From Torreya grandis (Eukaryota > Streptophyta > Pinopsida > Cupressales > Taxaceae): 64,000 bases of DNA. The DNA is taken from positions 1,505,001 to 1,569,000 of the forward strand of contig JARHVA010001737.1 in the NCBI GenBank assembly GCA_037957365.1, given 5' to 3'. This document shows positions 1-11,687 of this stretch, in pieces. The notes under the pieces are model-generated. The model saw nothing but the letters and a program-made list of their open reading frames with translations, ran no database searches and was not told where the DNA came from. The stretch's first letter is position 1. Each line of letters begins with the position of its first letter. Made by a program: the position numbers and the translations under genes.

Positions 1-191
1 TGATACAGCATCTTCACGGCCACCGCCACCACCACCACAGCCATAGCCTTGAGGGCAGATTTTGATATGATGTATATACTGGCCTGCGAGCCGTTGATGC
101 GAGATGTACTTGATTTTTTGGGAGAGAGAGACAGATTATACCATTGTAAACTTTGATGGACAGATATATATGATGAGATTTTGGTTTATTA

Positions 192-600
192 ATGTGTTAT
201 AGATGTTATGGATGTTGTTTAATGTTATGGATGTGTTTAATGTTTACAACATTTGATATTATGTGGATGATGCATGCTTTGATACTATGTTTTGTGATTA
301 TGATGACTAATGTGATGATGATAAAGGTATGTTTAATGATGATGATGATGATGATGATGAATGTAATGATGCTTTGTGATAATGCTAATGATGTGAATGG
401 TTATGACTATTAGATTAGATGATGATGCTTAATGGTTATGGATGTTTAATTTTATGATGGTGATATCTATGACTTGCAGATTATATGATGTGGATGTTTA
501 ATGGTTATGATAGTGATGTTATGATTAATGACTATGATGGACATGATGAAAATGATTATGCTAATGATTATGAGAATATGTGATTAGTTTGTGATGTGAT
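192..600. repeat. ATG/GAT-rich low-complexity tract
   Basis: Dense runs of gatgat, aatgatg and ttatgat words, including a pure (GAT)n stretch near 338-362. It lies in what would be the 3' untranslated part of the minus-strand Tat element. The open frame across it is methionine-rich only because of the repeat and is not a gene. Confidence 0.8.
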
Positions 601-1164
601 TGACAGGTGACGAGAGAATGGGACAGGGTAACCCCTTTTGAGTAGGGATAACTTTGCCCCTTTTTATAGGAGACCCTGAGACGACTACAAGCCAAGTCCA
701 TGACCCTTTTTTTTTTTTTGGCAGACTGATCAATGCGATAAGTCCACATAGAGATGTCATTTGCTTTGTGGTCATTTGTGAAGCTGATCAATGCGGGAAG
801 CTTCTAAAAGAGTGTTTTTTGTAGCAAGATTTAGTCATAGCCATCCTTCGAGGGAGTGGTCTATATTTTTGCTTTATATATATAAGGGCTTTGAATAGCT
901 GTCCTTCGAGGGAGCAGTCTACTTTTTGATTTTGTGACCTTGGATATTTTGACATCTTGATTTATTTTTGACAAAATTTTGAGTCATGGACAAGACTATA
1001 TAAGTTCAAGGGCTCCCTTTTATTAGGACAAAGCATCCATACTGTATAAAAGGGTTACATAAGACTTGTTTAGGGGAATAGGGTTGAAAGGAATTAGGAT
1101 TAAGAGGATGGGGGATTGCTCAAGGGACGAGCTTAAGTTAAATGTCAAGTGAATGAGTACTTGA

Positions 1165-2480
1165 CTAATAGTAGAATGGTCACAGATGCAAGGCATTGAG
1201 AGGCTCAGGTTCTGGCCGTCCGTCGAGGGAGGACAGACGATAAGTCCCTGACCCATACTTGTGCGTGATGATGAAAGGTCCGAGCCAATTAGGTGCAAAC
1301 TTGCCTCGTTTACTTTGCTCCATATTGGTCACACACTAATTTTCTTTGAGGATGAGGTCTCCGATGTTGAAATCTCATTCTCACAGATTTTTGTCATAGG
1401 CTCACTTGATGTGATTTTGATAGACATGGAGATGGTTGAGGGCGGCAAGACGACATTCATCAAGTAACTCAAGTTAAGCTAAGCGATCTTGATGAAAGTC
1501 ATCGTTAGAGAGAATGTCATGCAGAGAGATACAGAGAGACAAGATCTATACTTTGAGAGGTAGGACAGCCTCTGTTTCATACACTAGAGAGAAAGGGGTA
1601 GCACCCGTAGAGATTCGAATGCTAGTGCGGTAGGCCCACAAAGCGAAGGGAATGTGAATGTGCCAGTCCCTTCCTGTGTCATTGACCACCTTCATGAGAA
1701 TTTTAGTTATAATTTTTTTGGAAGCTTCAGCTTGCCCATTTTCTTGTGGGTAGTAAGGTGAAGAGAAGCTGAGCTTGATGCCAAATGAGCCACAGAGTTT
1801 CTAGACGGTTTTGTTTTTGAAGGACTTGTCGTTATCAGTGATGATTTTGTGAGAAACACCAAAACGACAGATGATGTGGGTGTTGATGAAGTCATCAATC
1901 TTGTCAACTTTTGTGGAGATGAGAGGAATGGCTTCCACCCATTTAGTGAAATACTCAGTGGCGGTGATGATGGATTGATGATGAAGAGATGAAAGAGGGT
2001 TAATCTCACCGATGAGATCTAAGCCCCACTGGGAAAAAGGCCAAAAATCTTGAGTGACTTGTAAGGCATGGCTATGGAGATGAAATAAGTTAGAGTGCTG
2101 ATGGAACTTGATGCAATGTCGAACATAGTCGCTACAGTCTTAATGAAGAGTGGGCCAATAATAGCCCAGACGAAGGATGTGCTTGGCAACCGAGTTTCCA
2201 CTGAAGTGTCTACCACAAATCCCATCGTGGACTTGTTTAATGGCATGAGAGGCTTCATTGGAGGTTAAATAGTGAAGAAGGAGGCCGTCAAAGCCTCGCT
2301 TATAGAGAAGACCCCCTAGCATGGCATAGCGAGCCATGTATTTGATGAAAGCTCACCGCACATTGCTAGAAAGGTTGGGAGGAACGATGGAATGAGATAA
2401 GTAGTCCACAAGTTGTTTATACCAATCATTTCATGGACTAGAGTCTATGGTGTTGACAAGATTGATGTTAGGAGAAATGT
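1165..2480 (-). pseudogene. Tat element integrase (decayed)
   Basis: Minus-strand translation shows a zinc-finger part at about 2140-2337 (H-x-H then DCSDYVRHC) and a catalytic core with WGLDLIGEI, ITDNDKSF and YYPQENGQAEA. These give the D, D and E of the retroviral integrase triad. A C-terminal part reading KYGSGTYRLSSLDG ends at a TAG at 1165-1167. The frame is the same as for the upstream RT and RNase H. Several in-frame stops (for example after NKTV and after LPLKV) make it non-functional. Confidence 0.88.
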
Positions 2481-2940
2481 ATGAAGGCAACGGTGCATGA
2501 TGCACCGTGATAAAAAGTCTTGATGAAGATGATGAAGATGGGATATGCGAGGCGAGAGAAGCCATGGTGTTAGCAAACTTATTCATGGATCGAGGAACAG
2601 CATGCAAGAGGTAATGGTCGAAAGAGGCCAAGAGAGTGTCAGCATGATTTTTGTACCTTTGCAAAATTTCATTTTTGCATAGGTATGAACCGTTGACCTG
2701 ATTGACGACAAGCTACGAGTCGTCGAAGATGTTGATGGACTTGATGCTGAGAGAAAGGGCAGTTTGAAGTCCCAAAATTAAGGCTTCGTATTCAGCCATA
2801 TTATTGGTACAATCAAATTTGAGCTTGAAAGATAGACACATGGGATCACCTTCGAGTGGGATGAGAATGACTCCCGCACCCCCATCAAGTTGACATTTGG
2901 AGCCGTCGAAGAACATGGTCATCTGATAGATGGTGTCATC
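2440..2940 (-). pseudogene. Tat element second (archaeal-type) RNase H
   Basis: Translation on the minus strand shows FFDGSK, GAGVIL, NNMAEYEALILGLQTA and IFDDS followed by a stop and LVVNQVNG. This is the D-E-D pattern of the plant RVT_3-type RNase H. It lies downstream of the canonical RNase H and upstream of the integrase, the position it has in Tat elements. One stop interrupts it where the family has glutamine (DSQLVV). Confidence 0.85.
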
Positions 2941-2949
2941 AGTGGAAAG

Positions 2950-3440
2950 CATAGCAATAGATTCATTGGGGAACTCACACTGAGAAGGTTGATTGTCAGG
3001 AAGAGGGGCATCTACCAGTTGGTTAGTGATGGTTTGCCCCTTGATAGATTTCTGCTGGATGAATTTGAGGTCAAACTCAATAAGCAGCATGAGCCATCGA
3101 GCCATACGTTGATTTTGATATGGCTTGGAATGCATGTATTTAAGAGGGTCAGTGTGAGTGATGACAAAGGTTTTGTGATTAAGAAGATAATGGTGGAGCT
3201 TAGTAGTGGCAAAGACTAACGCCAAATAGAGTTTCTCGGTATGAGTATACCGAGTTTCATAGTTGACAAGTGTTCGGCTGATATAGTAAACCGCTTGCTC
3301 ATAGTGATGCTCGTCTCGGTGCATGATCATAGCACCTAACGAATGGTTGGTGGCTGAGATGTAAAGGTAGAAGGGCTGGTCATCTTTAGGTGGAATGAGG
3401 ACTGGTGGAGAGACCAGATAGCATTTGAGGGCTTCAAAAG
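2950..3440 (-). pseudogene. Tat element canonical RNase H and connection region
   Basis: Reads HYEQAVYYISRTL, ETRYTHTEKLYLALVFATTKL, HTDPLKYMHSKP and RMARWLMLLIEFDL, the characteristic run of the gypsy RT-linked RNase H. It follows the RT in the same frame. This segment is open for about 200 codons, one of the better preserved parts of the element. Confidence 0.88.
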
Positions 3441-4330
3441 CCTCTTAACAGTCGTTATCCCATTTAAAGGAGACGTCCTTCTTAAGGAGATGATGGAAGG
3501 GTTGACAGTGGTCAAAAAGTTGTGAGATGAAGTGATGGATGGACTGGAGCTTCCCTTATAGACTGCAAAGCTGCTTGAGATTGGTCAGAGGTGGCATCTC
3601 TAGTATAGCCTGGATTTTAGCGGGATCTATCTCAATGCCACGGAGAGAGACGATGAAACCTAGGAGCTTGCCTGAGAGGACCCCAAAGACGCATTTCTTG
3701 GGGTTAAGGCAGACATTGTATTGAAGAAGGTGGGAGAAGATGATCTTGAGGATGGTCAAATGGTCGCGGTGAAGCTTGGACTTGCCGAGCAGGTCATCCA
3801 CATATTCCTCCATGATTTTGTGGAGGAGATTGTGGAAAATGTAAGTCATGGTGTGCTGATAAGTGGCGCCTACATTATTCAAGCCAAAAGGCATGACCTA
3901 ATAGCAAAAAGTCCCCCATGGGGTGATGAAGGTAGTCTTGTGCTAATCTTTCGGTGCAATCAGGATCTGGTTGTATCCTAAAAACCCATCCATGAGAGAT
4001 AGCATCTCATGACCGGTCGTGAGATCAACAAGTTGATTAATGTTGGGAAGAGGAAAGCCATCTTTGGGACAGGCTAGGTTGAGGTCACAATAGTCTGTGT
4101 AGATCTAGATCCCCCTAGTCACCTTGGTGACAGGGATGATGTTAGAGACCCACTACAAATAATCGATGGGTTGGATGAAAGAGACAGAAAGAAGGCGTTG
4201 AAGCTCCTCTTTGACAAGGAGCGCAACGTGAGGATGCATCTTTTGAAGCTTTTGCCTAATAGGCTTAGCCTCTGGTTTGGTGATGATGTTATGGGTAGAA
4301 ATGTTAGGGTCGATGTCAGGCATGTCACTA
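3440..4330 (-). pseudogene. Tat element reverse transcriptase
   Basis: Minus-strand translation contains VMPFGLNNVGATYQ and, near 3790-3815, EEYVDDLL, the catalytic YVDD box. LNPKKCVFGV, LLGFIVSLRGIEIDP and the preceding LACPKDGFPLPNINQLVD also match. Together these cover the fingers, palm and thumb motifs of a gypsy RT. Stops interrupt it where the family has glutamine or arginine (for example before VMPFGL and before GKLQ). Confidence 0.92.
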
Positions 4331-5116
4331 TAGGTCCAGGAAAAAGCCTTGCTATGGTCTGAGAGGAACTGGGTGTAGTCTAGCTGCTCTTGAGCATCTA
4401 AAGATTGGCCAATCTTTAAGACGTGAGGAACATCGGAAGAAGGGAGGTTGATGTCAATGGTTGATTCATTTAACATAACCTGGGTTTCAGAAGGGAGGGA
4501 GTGCTGGATGAAAGAGTCATTGACGCCCATGTAGGAAAGAATGGCGTCGTCGTCTACGTAGTGGATAGTGTTGATGGTCACTGACTCATCATCTATCATG
4601 TTGGGATAAATGAGAGGGAGAGACTTGGACACCCCATTTAGCTGATAGGTTAGGGGTTCCAGGCGGATGGTGTTTATGCAAAAAAAAAACTAAGAGGGAT
4701 GGAAACCACCGACTCCATAGGTGAAGGGGGAGGAATGGGCGAGCTTGGAAGAGATTGGTCGATGGTAGGTTTGGGGCAAAGGTCTGTAGAAGCCTGAGTA
4801 GGGTCTTGGAAAACCAGGCCATATCATTTCTTGACATTGTCATCATTGAGTGGTTCAATGGGTTGATGGGAGCCTTGCTCATAGCGCTCGAAGCCAAAAC
4901 CCTTCCATCCACACCTGTAAAGGTAAGTGTGAGCAAAGGTGGGGTTGCCAAGAAAGGAGAAGTCAGATGTGAATGGTTGAGGTGAAGAGAGAGGATTCCC
5001 GTCAGTAGGAGCTTGATTGAGCCCCCCATAGATGAGATTGGTTTGGAGGTGAGGACCATAAGGAATGACCATCTCGATCTGATGGTCATAACTTGGGCTA
5101 TGGTGAAGCTATCCAT
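4153..5116 (-). pseudogene. Tat element protease-to-RT linker
   Basis: Between protease and RT the minus strand reads an acidic, low-complexity region ending in DAQEQLDYTQFLSDHSKAF and TKPEAKPIRQKLQKM. That is the usual N-terminal lead-in of Tat RT. Two overlapping frames are open at 4589-5116, so at least one frameshift separates this from the protease frame. Nothing suggests an independent gene. Confidence 0.6.
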
Positions 5117-5213
5117 ACTCCTGCAGAGTTTAGAACATGTCTAAGGTAAGCAAGCGATATTCCCCAAGTGAAAGTCATTGGAAGATGTCTTCCATGGGGT
5201 CTTTGGTTGCCGC

Positions 5214-5795
5214 TTAAAAAGGTGGTGTGAGGGCGACCACCGTTTGCAAACTGGTCGAAGCTTCTACGGATGGAGGCGGTATCGAGATTGATGGCTTTAA
5301 AAAAATGAGAATGTCATTTGGCCGATAGGTCATGTTACAGGTCTTGAAAGGTGATGGGTCGGCAGGAATGGTGTGGACTTGCCCATCATGTTTGAATTTT
5401 ACACAACAGTGCAGGGTAGAGGGAACACAAGCCATGGCATGAATCCAGGGTCAGCCTAGCAACATGTTATATTGAAACTCTCCTTCGATGATATAGAAGA
5501 GCTTTGGGACTGTGCACGGGCCAACACGAATGTGGAGGACGATGGTGCCAATGGTTGTGGCAGTGGTATCATTGAAGGATCACAAGATTGTGTCAGTTTT
5601 GGATACACAATTATTGGGGAGGGCCAATTGATCAAAGGCATGGGTGGAGATGATGTTAATGCTGGCACCTCTGTCAATCATAACTCGCTTGATGTGGGTT
5701 CGATCAACATAGGTAGTGATGAAGAGAGTGGCGTCTTGATCTTTCAAGTTAGATGTAGGAATTTCAGAATTGCTGAAAGTGATAAGAGGCAACAG
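5214..5795 (-). pseudogene. Tat element aspartic protease
   Basis: Reads RVMIDRGASINIISTHAFDQL, the retroviral-type protease active site with D-R-G-A in place of the usual D-S/T/D-G. Further on come VLHIRVGPC and a PWIHAMACVPSTLH block shared by plant gypsy proteases. The two open parts (5580-5792 and 5214-5435) are in one frame and separated by a few stops. Confidence 0.82.
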
Positions 5796-6051
5796 GGGAT
5801 AATGAGTGGACTAGCGCAGCTAGTGGTTGGGGGTCTTTGGGTTGGACCTCTACTACCTATAAGGCTCTGATGAGGGCTTGATGATGCTGGGGTGAAGTTT
5901 GGATAAGGTCATACAAGGTCATCTTCATGGGCGTTTGATGAAGTTATTTTAACATAGAGTCATGGATTGCCCCTAAAGAAGAGGGTTGAGATGTGCCAAG
6001 GATAGAGATTTTAGGTTTTGGTGATTGAGGCAGCTTGACAAAGGGATAGGT

Positions 6052-6350
6052 CTAAGGAATGGCGGATTTTTCTTTTGCCTTATCCTTTTGTGACCTAGTG
6101 GTTATGTGGATGGCATTGATTTCAAAGATAGGGGGTGAAGGAGATGAAGGGGTCATGGCCTGCTGATGAGATGTGGATGTGGTTAAAGAGGTTGGAGGGA
6201 TATGGGAAGGCATCGGGGGTCTGTCAATAGTGTTCTCAAGAAGAAGAGTGTCTTTCTCCATGTAGCAGTGAATGATGGCCTTGAGGGCATAGAAATTCTC
6301 GGTGTCATGTCCTGGCATATGATGATATAGGCAAATCTTAGTATCATCAA
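6052..6350 (-). pseudogene. Second YH-GHDT knuckle module of the Tat gag
   Basis: Minus strand reads CLYHHMPGHDTENFYALKAIIHCYMEKD. This is the same zinc-knuckle-like module as at about 7700-7775 (CNYHRVKGHDTGNC), but with the final cysteine replaced by phenylalanine. It sits about 1.4 kb downstream of the first module, after a serine/proline-rich spacer. Confidence 0.7.
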
Positions 6351-6485
6351 ACCAGGAAGGCTTTGACCCGAGAGGTTAGAAGGGTCTGATGGGTAGAAGG
6401 GTTATGCTAGAGGTCTACAAAATTTGATGCAATATCAAAGCGTATGAGCCCACTAAAGGGTTCATGCTTGTTGATGCGTGAGATG

Positions 6486-7412
6486 CTAATGACTCTTGCT
6501 TGGGCGGTGTTGAAGGAGGCTTTCGTACCACCTTTTGGGTTGATGGGCGGCGACATGCGGAGATGACACTTTCTTTGTGAGAGGTGCCAAATTTTTGAGA
6601 GAGAGTAGACTGGTGGTAGGTAAAGGAAGCAGAGGAGGCAACTTGTTTTGATTAGAGGTTGGAGTGGGGAGGACTCTGATTATGGTCAAAGTATGAGGGC
6701 CCAAAATGGAGGGCAATGGTGACGGAGGAGGAGTTTGCCACTGTGGTTTAGCAGTCTTCTTTGATTTGGTTTGAAGACTACTATTGGTCGAGGCCTGGTC
6801 TAGGTCTACCTTCACTTGTGGGTGAGTGAGGTTAGAGACGGGGCAAACGTCGAGTGACTTGATTGGTTTTGATGGGGTAGATGAAGGTTTTGGACCTGAT
6901 GTGGATGGTTGAGATTTTAAAGGTTTAGAAGTGGAAATCTGGTCCTTGTTAGAATTCTTGAGAGATTTTGCCATGGGTGGGTTGGTGGCATGAGATGAGA
7001 TGGCACGGGCATGCTGAAGGGCATTAAGATGCTCCCATAATACATGATGCTCCACTTTCCTTGAAGGGAGAAGTCTGAGTTTCTCCACTAATCAAGAAAA
7101 TGGCTGAGAAGATGTCAAATGAGGCTTGGGTACTTGAGAAGATGTGGATGGTTGCAGGGCCGAGAACGAGGTTGGTGTAGCAGTCTCAGGCCCAAGGCAT
7201 GATGAAGTCACAACAAGTTTGTCTTTGGTTGAATAAGGTGGAGAGACAGGTTCTTCCCCGAGTGGAGAAGGAACTGGAGAATGTGGCTCCTCAAGAGGGT
7301 AGAGGGCAGGGATGATTGCACCCTCCACTTGCAGTTGAGGAGTAGGAAGGGTAGGGTCCTCCATAGGTAGCAAGAAGGAGGATGGTGGGACTGGTGGTGC
7401 CGGTATGGTCAA
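6486..7412 (-). pseudogene. Serine/proline-rich spacer of the Tat gag
   Basis: Two open stretches in a single frame (6486-7088 and 7092-7412), separated by one stop, encode protein dominated by P, S, T, Q and K. No known domain is visible. The frame differs from that of gag, so a frameshift lies near 7412-7508. It fits the disordered linker found in long Tat gag proteins, or a remnant of a duplicated gag. Confidence 0.5.
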
Positions 7413-7507
7413 GGCGTCCTCAATATAAGGGAAGTTGATGGAGAACTAACAGGAGAAGAAGGTTCGTCCTAGTGTGAGGGACTGATGGGTTGACCAACCT
7501 CTTGAGT

Positions 7508-9496
7508 CTATGAGAGAGGTTGGTCAGGGATGAGAGGCGAGACTGTATTGACTGTGCGTATGTTATGTTCTTGAGTGTCTTCAGTCATGGTCTGCACATT
7601 ATTTTGGGTAGACGGATGGTTGGGAAAGGGTTGTTTAAAGATGTCTATGCCTTGATTGGGTGGTGCATTTGGATTGTCCAAGACGAGGTCACCCTTATCT
7701 AACATGTCTTGGATGATGTTCTTAAGGGTTTTACAGTTGCCTGTGTCATGGCCTTTGACACGGTGATAGTTGCAGAAGTCATTCTCCCTATACCACGCAG
7801 GGATGGCATGTGAGGGATCAAATTATGGAGGCAGTCAGATTTGGGGGAGATTGAGAACCCCCTATTTGACAAGTTTGTCCAGAACAGATGCGTATGACTC
7901 TCCTAGTGGAGTATACTGTCACTGCACATATCTTTGCTGGAATTGCTGGGTGATACTTTGGGATGTGGATGGCTCAGGCTGGTTGGTTGAAGGTGAAGAT
8001 GAAGGTCTAACGACTACAGCATTTGCTGATGCCTTAGATTTAGGATTAGATGAAGAAGGTTTAGAAGAAGAGTCATTAGACTTGGTGTTGGGGTTCTTAC
8101 TCTGCAACTTGACTTTGTTCTCCTCGATGGCACGTAATTCAAGCTTTTGGGCCATCGTGAAGGCTTCATCAAAGGTGCAGAATGTCTGAACCTACAAGGT
8201 GGAGGAAATATGCTTGGCACAGGCCTGAGAGAAAAGTTTGATAAGCTAGGGTTGGGGCAGAGAAAAGGAGAGTTGATTGATGAGGCCTCTCCAGTGAGCA
8301 ACAAAATTGGCTATGGATTCATCCTCAAACTGTCGGATAGAATACAGATCTGTGATTGAGACCTTTTTGGTGATATTTATAGAGAAGTGATCGAGGAAGA
8401 GTTGGGCTAGTTGGGTGAATGTGAAAAGGGAATGGCTGGTGAGAGAGTTGTACCAGTTGAGAGCAGCACCAGAAAGAGACATGGGGAATGTGCATAGAAG
8501 TAACGTACCATCATGGGGTATGAGATAACAAGCATGTCAGAATGCTCGTAGGTGCTATTGTGGGTCTTCCTTACTCTGGAAATGAGAAAATTTAGAAAGC
8601 TCCCACTGACTGGGATACGGCCTGATCGAGATGGAGGGATGGATGGGTTCATTGCAAATTTTCTCATATGAAAGGGCATTGCGTGAACCAAAAATAGAGG
8701 TCTCGAGACTAGACATTTTGTCCATCAACATTTTGATGATATCTACTGACGGATTGGTGGGTGGAGCGCCCCTTAGGTTATAAGGTGCTTTGAAGGTATT
8801 GAGAGGGGCGTATGATGTGGTTGGTTGCGCTTGTGTAGGAGCAACATACGGGTAGCTAGTTATCAGGGTGGATGTTGAAGCCAAGGGCACTTGTGCTATG
8901 GGGTTGGTGGGCACAAATTGGATAGGGGCCGTCAAAGGTGGTTGAGGGGTGGCCACACTTGTTGAAGGGTAGGCAGTTACTCTTGTGTTGATAGGTGTAA
9001 GAGTAGGGGGGATAGAGACCACTAGGTTTTGGAAGGGTGTAGAATTTGGTTGAGTAGTTTGAGGTTGAGGGGGTGCCGAAACCCCCATGGAGGTAGGTCT
9101 AGAAGGAGAGGCTAAATTTTGAAGATAGGACACAGTCGGGTTATTAGTCGAGGTGTTGGCTTGATTGTCTATAGGTTGAATTGTGGACATTGTTGATGTG
9201 ATCGTCGTCTCAACTAAGGAGGTCGGCATCCCATAAATTGGGTTGCCTAAGGAGTCATGCATTCGGCTTCACGTGAGATAATGTTGCAAGGCTTTGACAT
9301 TGAGGTCCAAGAATCTTTCAAAATCTTGGCCCCCTTCAGGGACTATGGGATTCTGAGTCAAGGTCGGTCGAGTAGGAGTTCTTTCAGTCTCTGAGTGGAA
9401 CTCCATTATAGGACTAGTTATGGACGGGGAAGGCAGAAGCGGTTGATGCCTCGCGTGGTTGACAAGAGCCTTGGTTTGAATGCAAGTCAAAACCAT
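7508..9496 (-). pseudogene. Tat element gag
   Basis: One minus-strand frame runs from an ATG at 9496 to 7508 with only a handful of stops. It has a P/S/T/Q-rich N terminus and then the retrotransposon gag core (MSLSGAALNWYNSL, LFLDHFSI, FEDESIANFVAHWRGL). A lysine/serine-rich part follows, then a CNYHRVKGHDTGNC knuckle near 7730-7775. The start is chosen as the first ATG of this frame downstream of the primer-binding site. Confidence 0.85.
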
Positions 9497-10299
9497 TCAA
9501 GGCAAGACAAAATGTCCTCACAAGCTCAAACAAGAAAATAAGAACAGAAAAGAAGAAGAACACAAGCAGACCTTAAGCGTTAAATCCCTAGGAATAAATT
9601 ATTAGGATCGTGGTGGCTTATGCCTTAGAATGTGTTTGGGAAGATTGGCTTTTGAGACAGGTCCTAGAAGAAGTAGTCTAAGGCTAGTTTCAGGTTTGTT
9701 TCGGTGCTCAAGAGTCTATGTTAGGTTCCATACTTGGCCTGGTGCTAAGGAGCAAGCTCCCCTCACTTCACGAGCCCAGTGATAAGCTGGTCTCGCTTAG
9801 CCAAAATATACTTCCCCTAGAGATTATCCTCTGCTAGAGAACAGAGTGGACTTTCCCCTTGGTAGTGAAGTCCAAGTGGGATTGCCGGGATGGGTAAGGT
9901 ATCCGCTGGGTGATGAAATCCCAATCAGGCCTTGTCTCAGGTAAGTTTTGATGTTTGATTTGTGCAAGTGATTTGGTTGTGTAACATAAGTGATCTATGA
10001 TTAATTCATGATGCGGTTATTAATTACTAGATGTGGAGTAAGTATGCAGTCAAGAAGAAATGAAATGCAACGTGTTTTAAGCCCAAGTCAAAATGTGAGT
10101 TCAAATGTAGATAAATAGAGAAGAGGTTGAAGAGTATGACTTTGACTAGTCTAAGATGCAAGAAAAGAAAGAACAAGAATGATTCTTTTTAATTTTTGTT
10201 GATAGTGTCTTTTAGAAGAGATAGAAGAAAGAGATGAAAGGGAGAGACCTAATGCACCTAGATGAAAAGAAATAAAGTGAACCCAAGGAAGACCCTAGG

Positions 10300-10317
10300 G
10301 TCCCACCGGGCGTGCCA
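10300..10317 (-). other. Primer-binding site of the Tat element
   Basis: On the minus strand TGGCACGCCCGGTGGGAC begins three bases after the CA end of the 5' LTR. It starts with TGG, as expected for a site complementary to the 3' CCA of a tRNA. I did not assign the tRNA. Confidence 0.75.
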
Positions 10318-10684
10318 GAATGTTTCCAAACAAGTTTTTGCTTTCACATTCAAAAGAGAAATGAGGAAATAAGATAAAAGGTCTAGGGCTTGTACGTACC
10401 TGGATATAGTTTTGTGCACCAGATTTAGATGATAGCAGGAACTCCTCTTTGGTTGTGGAGGATGACACTTGTAGAAGAAAGAGACTAAAACACAAAAATT
10501 GTTAGAAGGCTAGAAAGTGGACTGCCAAGCAAAGGCTTGGTCCTAGAAGTGCAAAGACCTCTTAGGGGATGACAGTCCACTGATAACAAATAGAATATTG
10601 ACAGAAATAGAAAATGATAAAGACAGAATGAAAGAAATGAAAGCAAATGCATACCTATTATGCAGTAATCTACCTTGCATAGTC

Positions 10685-10755
10685 ACCGATGTTGGTGGTT
10701 CTGCCGGCATCGGTCAAAGAAGGTCACCGACATCGGTTAGTCTGCCAACGTCGGT
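10685..10755. promoter_or_regulatory. Cluster of four RCCGAYRTCGGY palindromes
   Basis: Copies at 10685-10696, 10703-10714, 10726-10737 (perfect ACCGACATCGGT) and 10744-10755. They are spaced 6 to 11 bp apart inside the Tat LTR. A regulatory role is an inference from the palindromic, clustered arrangement. Confidence 0.5.
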
Positions 10756-11299
10756 AGGGGCAATGGTCGAGGTCGGTCAAGGCAATGGCCTGGGACAGGT
10801 TCTGGACGGGTTTTTGGATTTTCAAAATGGCTTGAAGATTTGTCTGGATGATTTGAGAGCTGTTTAAGGGTTTGAGAACTTGTTTGGATAGTCTGTGCAG
10901 GGCTGTGAGGCAAGAGGTATGGTCAGAACAGGGGATCAGAGAGAGGATAGGGTGACATGGAGACAAGGATTAGAGAAGGCCTTTCAGCCTCTCAGGGAAG
11001 GGCAGGTTGAGTCTGAGCAGTGGGCTAGTTAGCAAATGAATTAAAAAGAAATACTTAAATGAAAAAGATAGTAAAAATACTTATCTCTTTGCTTGCTGAA
11101 GAGGGAGTGCAAAAGACATGTTGCTGATGCTATTGATGGACCTGCAATGCCAAGAGCCTGGAGGTGTTCCTGTAGAGTACCTGTAGCTGGTGATGTTTGC
11201 TGTGCGAGAAGGAGAGAGAGAGAATTTGAATGCTGGGATGCCAAAGAGTTTTTGTTCACAGGGGGCAGCAACGGATGTAGAAAACTGGTTTTAAAGGAA

Positions 11300-11350
11300 A
11301 TCGATGCCGGCAGAACCACCGATGTCGGCTGCATAATGACCGACATCGGT
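11300..11350. promoter_or_regulatory. Cluster of three RCCGAYRTCGGY palindromes
   Basis: Copies at 11300-11311 (ATCGATGCCGGC), 11318-11329 (ACCGATGTCGGC) and 11339-11350 (ACCGACATCGGT), all inside the Tat LTR. They are the same 12-bp family as at 10685-10755. Confidence 0.5.
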
Positions 11351-11687
11351 GGTCGAAGAATGGGGGCAGAGGCTAATTTTAGCCTTTTGTTCGTTCTTAC
11401 ACGCTGCCAGGGTCAAATGTTGTTAAAAACGGTCGAGAGGGGCTTAAATGGATGCCAGAGGAAGGGTTAAGATGGGATTTGGGTCATTAAGGCTTGGAAT
11501 GAGGTGGGGGCATCCAAGGAGAGGAATCCGAGGTGGCATGGGTGAAGTGGCAAGGGGGCTACTAAATTAAAATATTTGATTATTTTAATTTAAAATTGAG
11601 GGGGCTTAGGACAAGTGTTAGGAATATGGACCAAGGGGACCAAGGGGGGAGGGTGACCAAGGGGTAGACACGATTTTGGTGTCTACA

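Larger units (their letters stand above)
1..11687 (-). mobile_element. Ty3/gypsy Tat-lineage LTR retrotransposon, decayed, 3' end outside window
   Basis: Read on the minus strand the order is 5' LTR, primer-binding site, gag, protease, RT, RNase H, second RNase H, integrase. A second RNase H between the first one and the integrase is the known hallmark of the Tat/Ogre group of plant gypsy elements. The gag frame and the RT-to-integrase frame are each continuous over kilobases but carry many in-frame stops, so the copy is dead. The 3' LTR is not visible and probably lies left of base 1. The target duplication therefore cannot be checked. Confidence 0.9.
10321..11687 (-). repeat. 5' LTR of the Tat element
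   Basis: The minus strand begins TGTAGACACCAAAATCGTGT at 11687 and ends in CA at 10321-10322, just before the primer-binding site. The length is 1367 bp. The LTR carries two clusters of the palindrome RCCGAYRTCGGY (10685-10755 and 11300-11350). No protein-coding frame is supported. Confidence 0.82.

Noticed and set aside
192..413. 73-codon methionine-rich open frame
   Set aside because: It is a by-product of ATG-rich low-complexity sequence.
2890..3219. Plus-strand 109-codon open frame across the Tat RNase H
   Set aside because: Shadow of the minus-strand RNase H coding sequence.
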